DNA from: Rhodocollybia butyracea | Lineage: Eukaryota > Basidiomycota > Agaricomycetes > Agaricales > Omphalotaceae | NCBI GenBank assembly: GCA_015501585.1 | Contig: JADNRY010000146.1 | Coordinates: 62,001-126,000, forward strand | Reading direction: 5' to 3' | Length of the DNA stretch: 64,000 bases | Shown here: piece after piece, positions 1 to 10,971 of the stretch | Position numbering within the stretch: position 1 is the first letter of the stretch | Layout: each line of letters begins with the position of its first letter | The notes under the pieces: generated by a model | What the model was told of the DNA's origin: nothing | Databases searched by the model: none | Seen by the model: the letters and a program-made list of their open reading frames with translations, nothing else | Made by a program: the position numbers and the translations under genes

Positions 1-779
1 ACCAGGAACAGTAACTCAGGTGTTCCGTGAGTAACCATAATCCACAAGTTCGTCTGAATCTCACATACAATGTGAAATATAGGTCACCACCCAGCGCTAC
101 GAACTCTTCTCGTCCAATTTCTGCGTCAGAGACATCATCACATCATCACGTTTCTACTATCATCGGAGGAACAATCGGCGCAGTAGTAGGCGCTCTCGTC
201 TTGCTTCTAGCTCTCCTTCTATGGACCCGCCGCCGCCGACGGCTCGCGCGACCAGCCACCTTCCACGGAGACAGGATGGTCAAATCCCGGGACACAACAA
301 ACACCAGCTCACCCTATTTCGATCCCTTCCCAGTCGCACCATCCAGAGTGCACCACCAATCGCATTCCAGAGGATCCTCACGAAACTCAAGCGTGGACGG
401 CGCAACCGAAAAGACCCCAGTGATGAGAGTATACTCGCGGACCGTGAGCTCCCAATACTCGGACGACGATCCGGAGCAGGAGCAGGAGACGACGGCTGTA
501 GGCGGCATGAGCGAGGTGGGTGGTGGGTACACGCGCGCGCGCACGCAGAGCCGGTTGTCCGCCCCGCGGACGGACCGGCAGATGGAGCTCGAGGAGCGGA
601 TACACGACCTGCAGGCCCAGATGATATCGCTCAGCGATGGCACATCCGGCACCTCAGTCGACAGCCAGGATTCCGAGATACAGGGGCTGAAATCTAAGAT
701 AAAACAGCTGGAGGAGCTGCAATCTTCAGATTGGGCGCTTGAGCGCTCTAATCAGAGGCCAGACGACCTGTTATCATAG
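1..779 (+). CDS. Single-pass membrane protein with Ser/Thr-rich ectodomain, 5' partial
   Basis: The 5' end lies outside the window. Bases 1-26 read as the end of an upstream exon, a 56-nt intron (GTGAGT at 27, AG at 81-82) follows, and the last exon runs 83-779. The visible protein has a short Ser/Asn/Pro-rich stretch, one hydrophobic helix with small Gly/Ala residues (IGGTIGAVVGALVLLL), and an arginine cluster (WTRRRRRLARP) acting as stop-transfer signal. A disordered cytoplasmic tail of about 180 residues follows, ending in two short predicted coiled-coil stretches (MELEERIHDLQAQ and GLKSKIKQLEELQ). This architecture is common in Agaricomycetes, where the missing N-terminus usually carries one or two beta-sandwich-like extracellular domains. 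The gene at 41416-43132 has the same layout. A role in cell-wall sensing is only inference. Confidence 0.75.
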
Positions 780-1220
780 GATTAGGCAGGTATTTATTTC
801 TGATTGTAATTGTACACATATGATATTGTAGATTTCTGTACCATTATGCTTTGTATCGCCATTTATGGTAAAAAAGAGAGGTTATCTTATTTTAGCGGTT
901 ATAATAGAACTTCCTCTGTCTAAAGTCTAAAACTCACAAACAAAGAGCTGAACAAAGAGCGTGGCGAATCAATCTGTAAACTACAATCGTCTGCCCCTTT
1001 TCAATCATGGATGATTGAGCTGCGCTTAAGCTTTGTGGATCTCATTGTCCTCGCCCGTGGTATATAAAGGGCTGGTTGGTGCGACTGGTCTCCTCATTGT
1101 CTTCTTTTTGTGCTCCTGCCTAGTCCGTCACTCTTAATCTTCTGCTCCGAATTGTTGCCAAAACCCGCCCAACAGTCATACAACTTCGTTCTCGTCGCGC
1201 CCAACCAAAAGAAAATCATT
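780..1220. other. Intergenic region with the promoter of the next gene
   Basis: This stretch holds the 3' flank of the membrane-protein gene (AT-rich after the stop at 777-779) and the promoter of the small proline-rich gene. A CT-rich tract follows the TATA box, which is usual around fungal transcription starts. I see no coding potential. Confidence 0.6.
1061..1068 (+). promoter_or_regulatory. TATA box
   Basis: TATATAAA is followed by a pyrimidine-rich tract and the first good ATG 160 nt downstream at 1221. It supports the start chosen for the small proline-rich protein. Confidence 0.6.
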
Positions 1221-1694
1221 ATGTCTGGCAAAAATCGTGCTGTTCGTGAACGGTATGTCAACTTGCAGCAGCACACTCATCTATCCCTGCTCACACCACA
1301 TAACAGAAGGAACGCCGTCGTCGATCTAGAGATATCGCGGTATTTACCAATGAACCAACTTCCGCCTATCCAAGGCCTTTCTTCTCCTTCTCCCATCCAA
1401 CTCCCCAGCATATCTCAGCTCATGCCACCCATCGATCTTCCCGCTCCGAACTCACAAGTCCCTGCTCATCAGCCCGCCATCAATCCTGCTCCTGCTTACC
1501 CTCCTGGTCTGGGTCCAGATCTTCGACACCAGAAAACTCATGCGCCCACCCGCTATACGTTCATTAGTTCCCAGATTCCTGCTCATCTTCGCGTTCCGGG
1601 CATCGTTATGTCGGATGATTATCTTTATGGTCCACAGAACCTACGGAAGGCACCGGCGGGATCCCCTGCTCCTCATCCTTTGAGCAAGCCTTGA
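1221..1694 (+). CDS. Small proline-rich hypothetical protein (157 aa)
   Basis: A single uninterrupted reading frame runs from ATG 1221 to TGA 1692-1694. An in-frame non-ATG extension back to 1110 is possible but lies in the likely 5' UTR, so I chose the ATG preceded by an A at -3. The N-terminus is basic (MSGKNRAVRERYVNLQQ). The middle (about residues 45-105) is very rich in Pro, Ser and Leu, with no globular domain I recognise. The C-terminal 50 residues (ending GSPAPHPLSKP) include a short more ordered segment around HAPTRYTFISSQIPAHLR. There is no signal peptide and no membrane helix. The well-formed promoter argues that it is expressed. Function unknown. Confidence 0.55.
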   Translation: MSGKNRAVRERYVNLQQHTHLSLLTPHNRRNAVVDLEISRYLPMNQLPPIQGLSSPSPIQLPSISQLMPPIDLPAPNSQVPAHQPAINPAPAYPPGLGPDLRHQKTHAPTRYTFISSQIPAHLRVPGIVMSDDYLYGPQNLRKAPAGSPAPHPLSKP

Positions 1695-2109
1695 GGGGAA
1701 GCGCTGTGGTTTCATTGAACGACACACGCTCATTGCCACTCGCCCGTCTTTTTATGATTATGTCGTTACATTATGTTCTTTATGCAGATAGAGCTGTTTC
1801 TTATATGTACTTATGCCTTCTCTGTGAATTAATCGATTTACTGCCCTGTAGAATACCCCAACTCCGGGTTAAATTGGTCTTCTTTTGCGCATTCAGTCGC
1901 CGATCCTGAATGAGAATGGGTTCCAGACTCTTGATACTACCTTCTCGATGCCTTTATCAGGAGATAAGTACACTTCCATCGCAGCTCCGACAGCAAACAA
2001 TTGATATCCGTAAGCCCCGCCAAAGGAGTTTCAGCACTAATCGGTTCATGACCAGTCTTTCAGCATGCTGAATCCTATTTTACGATCTGGCAGGGGAGTA
2101 AATGACATT
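1695..2109. other. Intergenic, converging 3' flanks
   Basis: This region lies between the stop of the plus-strand proline-rich gene and the stop of the minus-strand BTB gene. A 72-codon open frame at 1691-1909 has no recognisable content. I see nothing else. Confidence 0.5.
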
Positions 2110-3020
2110 TCATTTAGTAAAGCAGTCAGATATGTTCGGAGAGAACTCTGGGATCCCTTCGACTATTCGAGTCACAGCCCGCTCCCACTCAGCGAATGCT
2201 TCGATGCAACAAGAGTTTTGGTCGCCATCGCCATCCTTGAGCTCTTGGATGATACGATGATAATTAGCTGGTATCAGACAACTTGTTTTGTCAAACCGGC
2301 CCCTGAGGATCTGCACTATACTGCGTCGCCACCGGTTACACGCATGGTCGGTGGGAGGCCGTATAGCCTCCCGAAGTGCGTTAGACCATCGCAAATTTTG
2401 CATGATCTGTCGTCATTGTCACAATCGGGGAAACGGGATCATACTGTTGACACGTACCCATCCAGGCAAGTAAGGCGAGCCCATCAAACGCTTCCCAATT
2501 TCTTCAATTGGTACATCCATGAGCATCGGGTATGCAGCAGTGATAAACTCTCGGTCAAGACGCCTTGCAGAGAGCTCCAAAATTTCCAGAATTTGCTCGG
2601 GGTTGGAGAGGAATCGTCTGAAGGAGAAATTTGACGTTGGCTCCGGTGAGGGAATGTGTTCCACTTACTGCCTGAAATTGAGCTTATAGATCGGAATCGC
2701 ACTGTAAACATGGTACTTTTCAGCCGCTTCCGCAAAACGCAGCATAGCGTCAAATGGAACGTCGTCCAAAGTTGGGTGCGTCTCGCAACGCATGAATTTA
2801 AAGAGAATTCCAAGCGTTTCAGAATCTTCCGGGAGTTCTACGGGTGTGCCCGATTCGACAGGTGAGTCTGCCGAAGGAAATGCTCCAGAAAACATCTCGA
2901 GTTCTTTCTTATTCATCTTGAACAAGACATTATCGGAAGATTGTATTTCTGGACGATGGTGAGCGATTTAAGTCTCCATTTTACTACACAATGCCTACCA
3001 ACATCCGTAGTGACTGACAT
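2110..3020 (-). CDS. BTB/POZ-domain protein (252 aa)
   Basis: Four exons assemble in frame: 3020-2999, 2948-2669, 2617-2458 and 2406-2110, with introns of 50-51 nt. The start is ATG 3020 (MSVTTDVEIQSSDNVLFKM). The first 100 residues match the BTB fold as seen in the large Agaricomycete BTB family: a DNVLFKMNKKELEMFSGAFP strand-helix segment, an acidic linker, then LGILFKFM..HPTLDDVPFD and the AEAAEKYHVYSAI helix. Exons 3-4 carry the usual helical C-terminal half (QILEILELSARRLDREF; PIEEIGKRLMGSPYLPGW). No Kelch, MATH or ankyrin domain is attached. BTB domains mediate dimerisation and cullin-3 recruitment, but these short fungal proteins have no established role. All exon joins keep frame without a stop. 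Confidence 0.8.
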
Positions 3021-3616
3021 TAGCCGTGGAATGGTTCTTGGAGAAAAGATGTGGGGCCAATGCGGCCTCAAGGCCCAAGCTCACCTCACGTCCAGCTGCG
3101 CAAGATTGACACGAGCTGGCCATGAGGCTGCGTTGTTCGTGTGACAGTCACCTTTTGCTAGTTGGTGTAAAGCCAGCGATCAATTAGCGAAGAATGACGA
3201 TATTATTACTCGATGGTCAGATTTACTCTCTTCTGGGAAGAATATCAGTGACGCCAACAGCAGGCCTGGGTGCTTGATTACTGCAAGTTCTGCTGAAGCC
3301 TAATGGGTTCTCACGATCAGTGATTTAAGATGATTTATGTTACACCGCTGTAGGCCTTTTAACATCCTGAATCCCAGTTGAATCCTGTTTACGAAATATA
3401 TAATTGACGGGGGCATAACATTCATTCCGTATAGTAGTAAGAGCAGCCGACAATCGTTGATGGCGATGGAAGTCTTTCCTGAAATGCTAGTGCATATAAA
3501 CTCCGTCGATGAGGGTGAAGTGTTGAAGAAGAAAATATTCTCTGCACCCAATGCCGTAAATAAAACCAACTAGACTACCAAAATACACGCATTGAATAAA
3601 CCAAAATGATTCATGA
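3021..3616. other. Intergenic
   Basis: This is the 5' flank of the minus-strand BTB gene and the 3' flank of the secreted-protein gene. A minus-strand open frame at 3300-3569 (89 codons, non-ATG start) overlaps neither gene and has no recognisable domain. No RNA gene was seen. Confidence 0.45.
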
Positions 3617-4446
3617 CTAGTTTCCAGTGGTGGCACCGACAGCGGCATTAAAAGCGTTACCTACTGATGTAGGAGAGCTTGCGCTATTCCAGTTGTTTCC
3701 ACCAGGAACAATGATACTTTGACCAGCGTTACTTCCAGAGAAACCAAGGTCAGACTTGGGTTCGAGGGGTCAGAAGTGTGGAATACAAGTCGTTAAGGCA
3801 AATGACTTACGGTAGAGAGCGACCCGTCGGAATTGTATAAGCTTCCGAAGTTGCTGACAATGTTGGAGTCATATCCAACATGACGCCCCGAAGTACGGAG
3901 CAAGTCGGAGGAAAACTGACTGCAGGAGGAAAGGAACTGCTGGAAAACTGTGCCAGAATAAGTAGCAATATTACGGCCACAAAATTGACCATTTGTACGT
4001 ACCAACGGTTTGAGTCTCGACCTCGCAGACCTGTTCCGTGATGATCCTGAATACAACAATCATGGGTGGTCGAAGTGGGAGTGATTATAAGAAGGCTCAC
4101 TGTCTGGCCATTTCTTGCAGCACGAGGAGTTTCTGCTGAACAATCTCGATGCTGACGGATTGGCAAACAACCTCTTCTTGTTGCTCGACCACAATTTGAC
4201 TGCTGACGACTCCAGAAAAGTTATCCTTGCCGTAAAAACTATCAAAACCGTTGAAACTGGAGATACCGCCCCAGTTATTGAAAGATCCACAGCGACGGTC
4301 TGTGAGTTAGTAACATTAGTTCCAGCATTCTCAGATCAAAGACCAATATGTTTACCTATGCTCTGAGTCTGAAGATTGAGAGGTGCAGCGAGGACATCAC
4401 CAGCCAGAGCAGAAATGGCGAGCAAGAGGGCAAATTTGGCGAACAT
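3617..4446 (-). CDS. Secreted protein, copy 1 of a duplicated pair
   Basis: Start ATG 4446, stop TAG 3619-3617, five coding exons in the same arrangement as its paralogue at 10134-10971. Exon 1 encodes a signal peptide (MFAKFALLLAISALAGDVLA) and a short linker. Exon 2 carries a Phe/Gly/Asn-rich segment (GSFNNWGGISSFNGFDSFYG) then a long amphipathic helix region (VVEQQEEVVCQSVSIEIVQQ). Exon 3 holds ITEQVCEVETQTV. Exon 4 carries FLSSCSQFSSDLLRTSGRHV and GYDSNIVSNFGSLYNSDGS. Exon 5 ends in SDLGFSGSNAGQSIIVPGGN. Three conserved cysteines (VVCQ, QVCEV, SSCSQ) lie in the middle. I recognise no enzyme or binding domain. It is probably an extracellular or cell-wall protein, but the function is unknown. 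Confidence 0.75.
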
Positions 4447-4465
4447 GAGGAATTCAACTGTGTTA

Positions 4466-4509
4466 CTGTAAGAAGTGTACCGAATCAGCGGTGTATAGAG
4501 CACTCTTAC
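4466..4509 (-). other. 5' UTR intron of secreted protein copy 1
   Basis: A 44-nt GT-AG intron (GTAAGAG ... CTTACAG) lies 19 nt upstream of the start ATG. The paralogue at 10971 has an intron at the matching place with the same 5' site context (CAG or TAG before GTAAG). Conservation of a leader intron in both copies supports the assigned start. Confidence 0.55.
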
Positions 4510-4650
4510 CTACTGATGTGAGTGAGTGTAAGGGTTATGAGAGAACGAAGAACGGTCGGATAAGACTCGCGAGGCAACCGGGCCAAAGGGAAATAAGAGA
4601 TTAAAAGAATAAAAAAGAACGAAGATGATTTTCGATGTGGGTCTTGCCAC

Positions 4651-4658
4651 CTTAAATA
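4651..4658 (-). promoter_or_regulatory. TATA-like element of secreted protein copy 1
   Basis: TATTTAAG on the minus strand lies about 200 nt upstream of the start, beyond the leader intron. The paralogous promoter near 11190 has the same element in a matching sequence context, so the duplication included the promoter. Confidence 0.45.
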
Positions 4659-7403
4659 GTTTTCAAGCACCCGGTGCTTTGCTTGGGCGCCAGACCGGCC
4701 CAGGGTCTACACCGATACCAGGATGGAAGACATTCGGAGGACAGGAGGACAGATGAAGGAATGATCGTGCCGGTTTGCACCCAGGCACAGAGGCTTCATG
4801 TCGAATGAGGAATCTCCGCCAAGAAACAGCCAAGAAACAGCCAAGTAACAATGAGCGCATTGGACTAGCAGTAGAAAGGAAAATCAATGATTCTGTAGTC
4901 ATATTTACGAGGATTGACGGAAAGGCTGTCCCATCCGGCGCTGGTCAATCGAAGATATGTAGTGCTGGATGCCAAAAGATATTGGATCGTGAAATTGCGT
5001 CCTTTACCTTCAGGAGCCTCTCGGAAACTCAAGAGGTAGTCGATGTACACCATAACATGTAGCGGAAACACGGTCCTGTGGGATGCTTATGCTTATCCTG
5101 TCATTCAGTTGGCATCGCTGTCCCAATCTTTCGGTATGCTCATAGCCCAGTTTATGTCACCCTTTATTAGTACAGTTTCGATTCCCTACAATATTTAGGC
5201 ATGCTTATATCCCAGTTTCTGTCTCTCGTCGATTAGTAGAGGCTCGATTCCATCATTGCTCCTCCTCCCCCCGACCATACCGGGTGCAAAGGAAATCATT
5301 CAACCAGATCCTACAACTAAGCTGTACAGCGACGGGTGAATGAACGGGGTACTCAAAAGCGATCCTCACTCATCTTGCTTCTTCATCACTGCTAGACACT
5401 AAGACTAAGTCGTACTAAAGAAGTTCCCTGATATGGCTTCAAGTACAAGCTTCAACTTCTCCGGATACCAATTTATTTTCAAAACGCGTCCTTTACGGCT
5501 GTGTCCTTTACAGCTCGATGCTGTGCATGCTCAAAACAGATTCTCTATCTATCGTTTCCGTAGTGTGCGGGGTGTGCGGGGTGTGCGTAGTGCAGTTCAG
5601 AGGTCTGCTGTGGAGGTGGTTATTTGTTTCGTGTTTTGAGGGTAGAAAATATGACGGGAGTGGGAGCTTGGCATAGAATAATCAAGCCATTGTTTACGGA
5701 GTACAGGAACAGCGCCGGCGGAAATCGTGATTCAAGAATTGCAAAAAGCCACCTGGGGCAGTCAAGCCTCGATCGTTAAACAGGGCATGAAAGACAGTCC
5801 GCGGTGATGGAGACTTCATTATTTTTTGGTTTATGATCCCCACGAAAAAGCTTGTGATAAACCGGCTGCCTAGCTCAGGCTCTCAGCAGGTCGTTTTGTA
5901 AGGATGGACATCGGCTGTGGATAGATTCTGGGAAGAAACCACAGTGAAGGAAGCGAAAACATGATGAAGCCGCAGAAGTGACTGGAGTAATAGAAGCAAT
6001 AGATCAGTAGGCACTAACGATACAAAACCCTGCTCAGCAGAAAGGTGTACTGAAAGTTTCCGATAAGATAAGATATTCCTTTTATAGTTCATCACAAACT
6101 TTCAGTAACCATTTCGGGATCAGTTTTCTTTCAGTTCACCGAGCAGATTTTTGTATGTGAGGGCAATGAGGCACCTAGGACTTGCACGAGGGGGGAGGCA
6201 ACGTCTCCAGGGGACGCCTCGGACCTTTGCCATACCATGGTTCCAGTCGACCTAGGCTTGCACTATTGGAAAGATTATCAGGAGATCGGATTTGTTGGTG
6301 TCAGAGCTAGAGCATTCTAGTCATTCATAATTCTCAGTTGGATTTGCTGCATGCATCTGGATTATCCCAGCAGCTGACAGTCACACTTTGGGATCAGGGA
6401 GCTTCTTCACAACCACTGAACCATCTCTTCTTCACCACTAGTCTCTCTTTTAGCACCATGTCCTACACCCATATTCCAAATCCAACCACCTTGCACTCTG
6501 TGGGCCTTGGCCCATGGCAGTTGTAACGGGATCCACACAAGTTTATCCATCCAGCATATTCATGATCCTCATATTGGCCACAAGCTCAGGCCTTCCACAG
6601 GGACTTCGTCCACCCCTGGCTGCCACCTGGCCTTGTCACCCGAACAAATGAGTTGTATGGCTTCCAGTAGCAGCGGATCAATCACTGCACTGTGGTGGCT
6701 TGCGCCTGTCAACTCGCTATATGAAGGACCTTCAGGGGAACAGGAGGCTAGGAATCTGGAAGTGGGAAGGGCATGGGAAGGAGCAGGCTACCAGGTTGAG
6801 GCTGAGGTGTGGTGATCTTGCTTTTGATCCCTCTTTCTACCTTACCTCACACATACCATATGTTTTTTACCGCACGGACACTTTTTCCACCGCCGACCAG
6901 TGTGTAATCTGGCAGGGAAGCTTCTCCTGCCTAGTTCCTTTGGGAACATATTGTTGAAGGCAGAAATCTCCTCATTGAAAGTCTCTTTATATGTGTAGCT
7001 CTCTACGGCTGTATGCTCACTACCATACGCTCTTGCGCAAATGTGAATAAATATGATTAAAAAAAAAAAGAAAGAAAGAAAAACATGCGGCAAAATATAA
7101 GATAAAACATGAAATAAAATAGATAAGCTCCACAGGAGAAACTTCGGAAGGGTAAACTTTGGCGAGCAATACCGATTGCTCACCTGATGTCAATATTGTG
7201 GGAGTTCTGTTAGGATTTCCAATGAGTGTCCAATCAGGCGGTCAGTCCTGGGATCCAACACAAGGAGTAAGTGTGGTTGAACAAGGTATTAGATACCTTG
7301 CAAACACATGAGTACTATGGTACTACATGCCAGCTTATATACTGTACATATGAAGTATCATTAACCGGGTGAGTAATGATTCATAAGTACAGCCGTAGTT
7401 GTA
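4659..7403. other. Gene-free stretch
   Basis: Repeated CAAGAAACAGC motifs near 4820-4845 recur upstream of the paralogue near 11350 and belong to the duplicated promoter block. The rest shows only short open frames (for example 5433-5639, 6507-6815, 6842-7183) without domain content, codon pattern or splice support. An A-rich tract lies at 7060-7082. The 6310-6840 stretch is GC-richer than its flanks and could be a degraded repeat, but I cannot assign it. Confidence 0.4.
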
Positions 7404-8758
7404 TCATATCCGATCGGCGAAATACAACAAGAGTTGTTCAGGTGGTGGCGTGTTATGAACCAAAATTGTGACAGCAATTGGATAAACGGCCTAGAGAAAT
7501 CAATGAGGATTAGAAAACCAAAATTGCTATGAAATTCCCGGAATTTAATCTTACGCTTGCAAAAATCAGCATGTCACTTGCAATATTCTTTTGAGGTTGT
7601 GTAATTGTTGTAAGACTTGTAATTGGAAATTTCATATCCATATTTCGAAAGCGTCCCTGCCAAAGTCCATGTTGGATTGTGGGAAAGACCACAACATATG
7701 CAAGCTGAATTGCACAAAAAATGGCCCCAGACTCAATCAGCAACAGTAAAATCTTAATGGAGTGAGCTCTTTTATAGATTGCTGCCTTCCTCATTGATTT
7801 ATGGTGAGTCCTAGTAACCCAAGTGGGAATATTAGACAAAGAAAGAAAATACAAAGTGGGTACATTACCATGCTTTCCACCCGATCAGACTGGTTGCAAC
7901 CGCATTAACTAGCAAGGAAGTTAGGACTGAGATTAGATCTAGGACCCCGGAATGATTTTCAATCAGGTTTTGCATCAGGTCAAGTTTGGCCGGAGGACTG
8001 TTAGGATTGTAGCCCTCGCTAAAGATAAGAAAGAATGCATCGGCAATGCAATCAACGACATTGATGACTATAAATCTTGGAATGAGCCGCAATTTTGGAA
8101 AGCAGGGTATACTGACTCACTTATATTAATGACTGTAAGCAGAACAAGGACGCTTTGCCAAAAGCGATTATGCGAAAGTAGAATCCAGGCTCTCCAAACC
8201 ACAATCATATCACTGACAAGAAGCTAAATATTTGAACTTGAGTGGGAACAGCTCTGTCCTGATGTAGCTGTTGACTTCTCACTGTAATTGCTACAGGAAT
8301 GCCTTCAAGTATTGCCATTGATGGCCCATTCCAGAGTTCAGCACCAGGGCATTGATCAGCTTGATCAGATGGCTGAAAACCGCAGGTTCGATTGATGCCT
8401 GCTAGAATACCCATTAAAGCAGTATTTGCGATGTTCCAGGTGAAGGATATAAAAACCAAAATTAAGCCCACAAAGAGCCAGATCTTAGGTTTTTGTCTTC
8501 CTAAAGATAAGCTTTGAAAAATTTAATGTAGATCTTATTGGACTCTTGGTATACATACATCATTGGCCGAACTGCAATGCATGTTCCCAGCAAAAAGATT
8601 CCTTAAAGAAAGAAATGATGACAATTAAACATTTACTACACCCAGCAATGTTGCATTTGCGACATACCATACACAATCATTACTGGTGCCAACTGCGAAA
8701 CTGTAGAATATAAAGGTTCACCAACCACAACAGGAATTGCATCTTCGATGGCTGCCAT
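7404..8758 (-). CDS. Seven-transmembrane protein, copy 1
   Basis: Start ATG 8758 (MAAIEDAIPVVVGEPLYSTV), stop TGA 7406-7404, seven exons in the same phases as the paralogue at 30719-32103. Hydrophobic segments in order are: LAPVMIVYGIFLLGTCIAV; IWLFVGLILVFISFTWNIA; VSDMIVVWRAWILL; VLVLLTVINI with the DCIADAFFLIF stretch; VLDLISVLTSLLVNAVATSL; ILLLLIESGAIFCAIQLAYV; and ASAVYPIAVTILV. The VSDMIVVWRAW, LVNAVATSLIGWKAW and LIESGAIFCAIQL motifs are typical of a large Agaricomycete orphan seven-helix family of about 300-340 residues. A receptor-like role is inferred from topology only. No frame break was seen. Exon choice is well supported because both copies need the same splice sites. Confidence 0.8.
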
Positions 8759-10133
8759 TATGCACAATTGCGAGTTGAACCTGAGCTTATATACAGTCTT
8801 GATTATATTGTATGGGTTGAATCAGTAGCTTGGCAAGATACACAGCCCAGAGCAGTGATGACCGCAGTTTAGCCAACGGGCTACCTACTAGTTCAATTCT
8901 GGGCTGGTGTCAGTATAGTGTCGTCGTGGTATGTGAGGAAAGGTTAAAAAACGCTGCAAGCATTTGTCCCCAAGTTGTATTTATTACAGGCCACATACAC
9001 TGTTGTCTGTGATTTACGAGTTCCAAACCTAGGCGGCCTCATCTTTCCAATACCAAATTGTGCGAGTCACATATGACATATGTAGGTACCAAGGTGTTGG
9101 ATACCACAGGATTATGATATCGGTATCATCATATCGTGATCATAGATGATTGTTCAAGCGTTGGTTCAAGCTCAAAGTTATCTCACGCTTATTCGAGGAC
9201 TTCTTTCTCCAACAATGAGGAATATTGTTACATACCAAATTAGACTTGCAGCCTAGATCACTGGGTACGCTTCCTAGTCAAATCTTCAATCCAACTCCCA
9301 TTTAACTTGTCCACGACCAATTTCGCTCGTGCTGTTTCACTGAATCTCCCTACCGGATTGTTTAGGGGACTTACCGGGCCTGAGTGGGATACACGGAACG
9401 TGTGGGTCAGATACGAGGCATCTGACAGATGCAGTTTCCTACTCCGGAGGTGACTTGTAATGGGAGGGAACGCCCAGCCGGACATTTTTCTACTGACGGC
9501 TTTCCTCTTCCTTGATGTAACAGCATCCCTCCGAGGTAACGGCGTTCCAATCCAGAGTTTGCATACATGACTTTGACTTACTCAATACTGCCCAAGTCGC
9601 CAGACTACCGACTAGTTTTACCATACACCCGGAGTGATCTGGGGTCTTGATCTTGATTGAGGAAGTGTTGAAAAAAGTTAGGCCAGGACTGTAGCCTGGA
9701 GGAGGAGGAGTTTATTACACGGCGTTGGAGTTTATATCTGTTTGAATGAGTTAGATGAAAAGCAAGCTGCAAGACCGTGATGAGGAAAAAATGCGTGGCA
9801 ACTGGTAAGTACGCTGAATTGTACAATACCGTATCAACATCCAAAATTGAGCAATCAGAGAACTTTTGAGTCACTTGAGTTAACGGGCTGACCATCCCAT
9901 CGATATTGGGCTCTGTGATATTTTCGATAGCTATGAAAGGCAAAGAGAAACATTTCCAAAAATTCGAATTTGAATCAATATAATCAGTTGATGAAAAGGC
10001 GAGAACTTTATTGCACATCCAACGATGCATGGCACCGCGGCAAATAAAAACCGGCTAAGCTACCGTATACCCAAAATGTTCATTAATTACATCCACTTCC
10101 ACTCAGAATAAGAAAACCATAAATGATTCATGA
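8759..10133. other. Intergenic with a dispersed repeat and one orphan frame
   Basis: A copy of the beta repeat lies at about 9220-9480. A minus-strand ATG frame of 141 codons (10030-9605) lies directly downstream of the secreted protein copy 2. It begins MHRWMCNKVLAFSSTDYID and has one hydrophobic stretch (FFLITVLQLAFHL), but no family I recognise. It may be chance or a small gene. Confidence 0.35.
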
Positions 10134-10971
10134 CTAGTTTCCAGTGGCGGCGCCGACGGCGGCGTTAAAAGCGTTGCCGACCGATGAAGGAGAGCTTGAG
10201 AAGTCCCAGTTGTTTCCGCTAGGAACGATGAGGCTTTGACCAGCATCGCTTCCAGAGAAACCGAAATCAGACTGAGGAGAGTTAGAGGCGTCAGATACGT
10301 TGGATACGCAGTAGTTGAAATGAAAGACTTACGGTGGAGAGAGACCCATCGGAATTGTAGAAACTTCCAAAGTTGCTGACAATGTTGGAGTCGTATCCAA
10401 CGTGGCGGCCAGAAGTGCGAAGCAAGTCAGAAGAGAACTGACTGCAGGAAGAAAGGAACTGCTGGAAGACTAGACGAGGGGATAAATCAATATCGATGAC
10501 TATTGCAGAATCGTCCACTCATGCTTACCAACGGTTTGAGTCTCGACCTCGCAGACCTGTTCTGTTATGATCCTGAGTAGAACAATGAGTGGTCGAAGTG
10601 GATATTAGTACAAAGAGACTGACTGTCTGGCCATTTCTTGCAGCACGAGGAGTCTCTGCTGAACAATCTCGATGCTGATGGATTGGCAAACAACTTCTTC
10701 TTGTTGCTCGACCACGACTTGGCTGCTGACTACGCCAGAGAAGTTATCTTCGCCGTAAAAGTTGTCGAAACCGTCGAAACTGGAAATACCACCCCAGTTA
10801 TCGAACGATCCGTAGCGACGGGCTGCAAGGGAAAAGTCAGGATAAGGATTGGTAGATAGAGGATCGATGTTATTTACCCAGGCTCTGGGTCCGGGGGTTG
10901 AATGGTGCAGCGAGGACATTGCTGGCCAGAGCAGAAATGGAAAGCAAGGGAAGAGCAAATTTGGCGAACAT
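10134..10971 (-). CDS. Secreted protein, copy 2 of a duplicated pair (203 aa)
   Basis: Exons 10971-10878, 10822-10624, 10572-10529, 10469-10333 and 10271-10134 join in frame to 203 residues. The signal peptide is MFAKFALPLLSISALASNVL followed by AAPFN. The mature protein has the same order of segments as copy 1: a Gly/Phe/Asn-rich part (YGSFDNWGGISSFDGFDNFY), a Gln/Glu/Val-rich helix (VVEQQEEVVCQSISIEIVQQ), ITEQVCEVETQTV, FLSSCSQFSSDLLRTSGRHV and a Ser/Gly/Asn-rich tail ending AAVGAATGN. The three mid-protein cysteines are conserved. Intron positions and phases are identical to copy 1, and introns are about as diverged as the third codon positions. Function unknown. It is probably secreted or wall-associated. 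Confidence 0.8.

Noticed and set aside
314..697. Plus and minus open frames inside the first gene.
   Set aside because: They lie in alternative frames over the GC-rich cytoplasmic tail of the real gene and have Arg/Pro/Gly composition typical of shadows.
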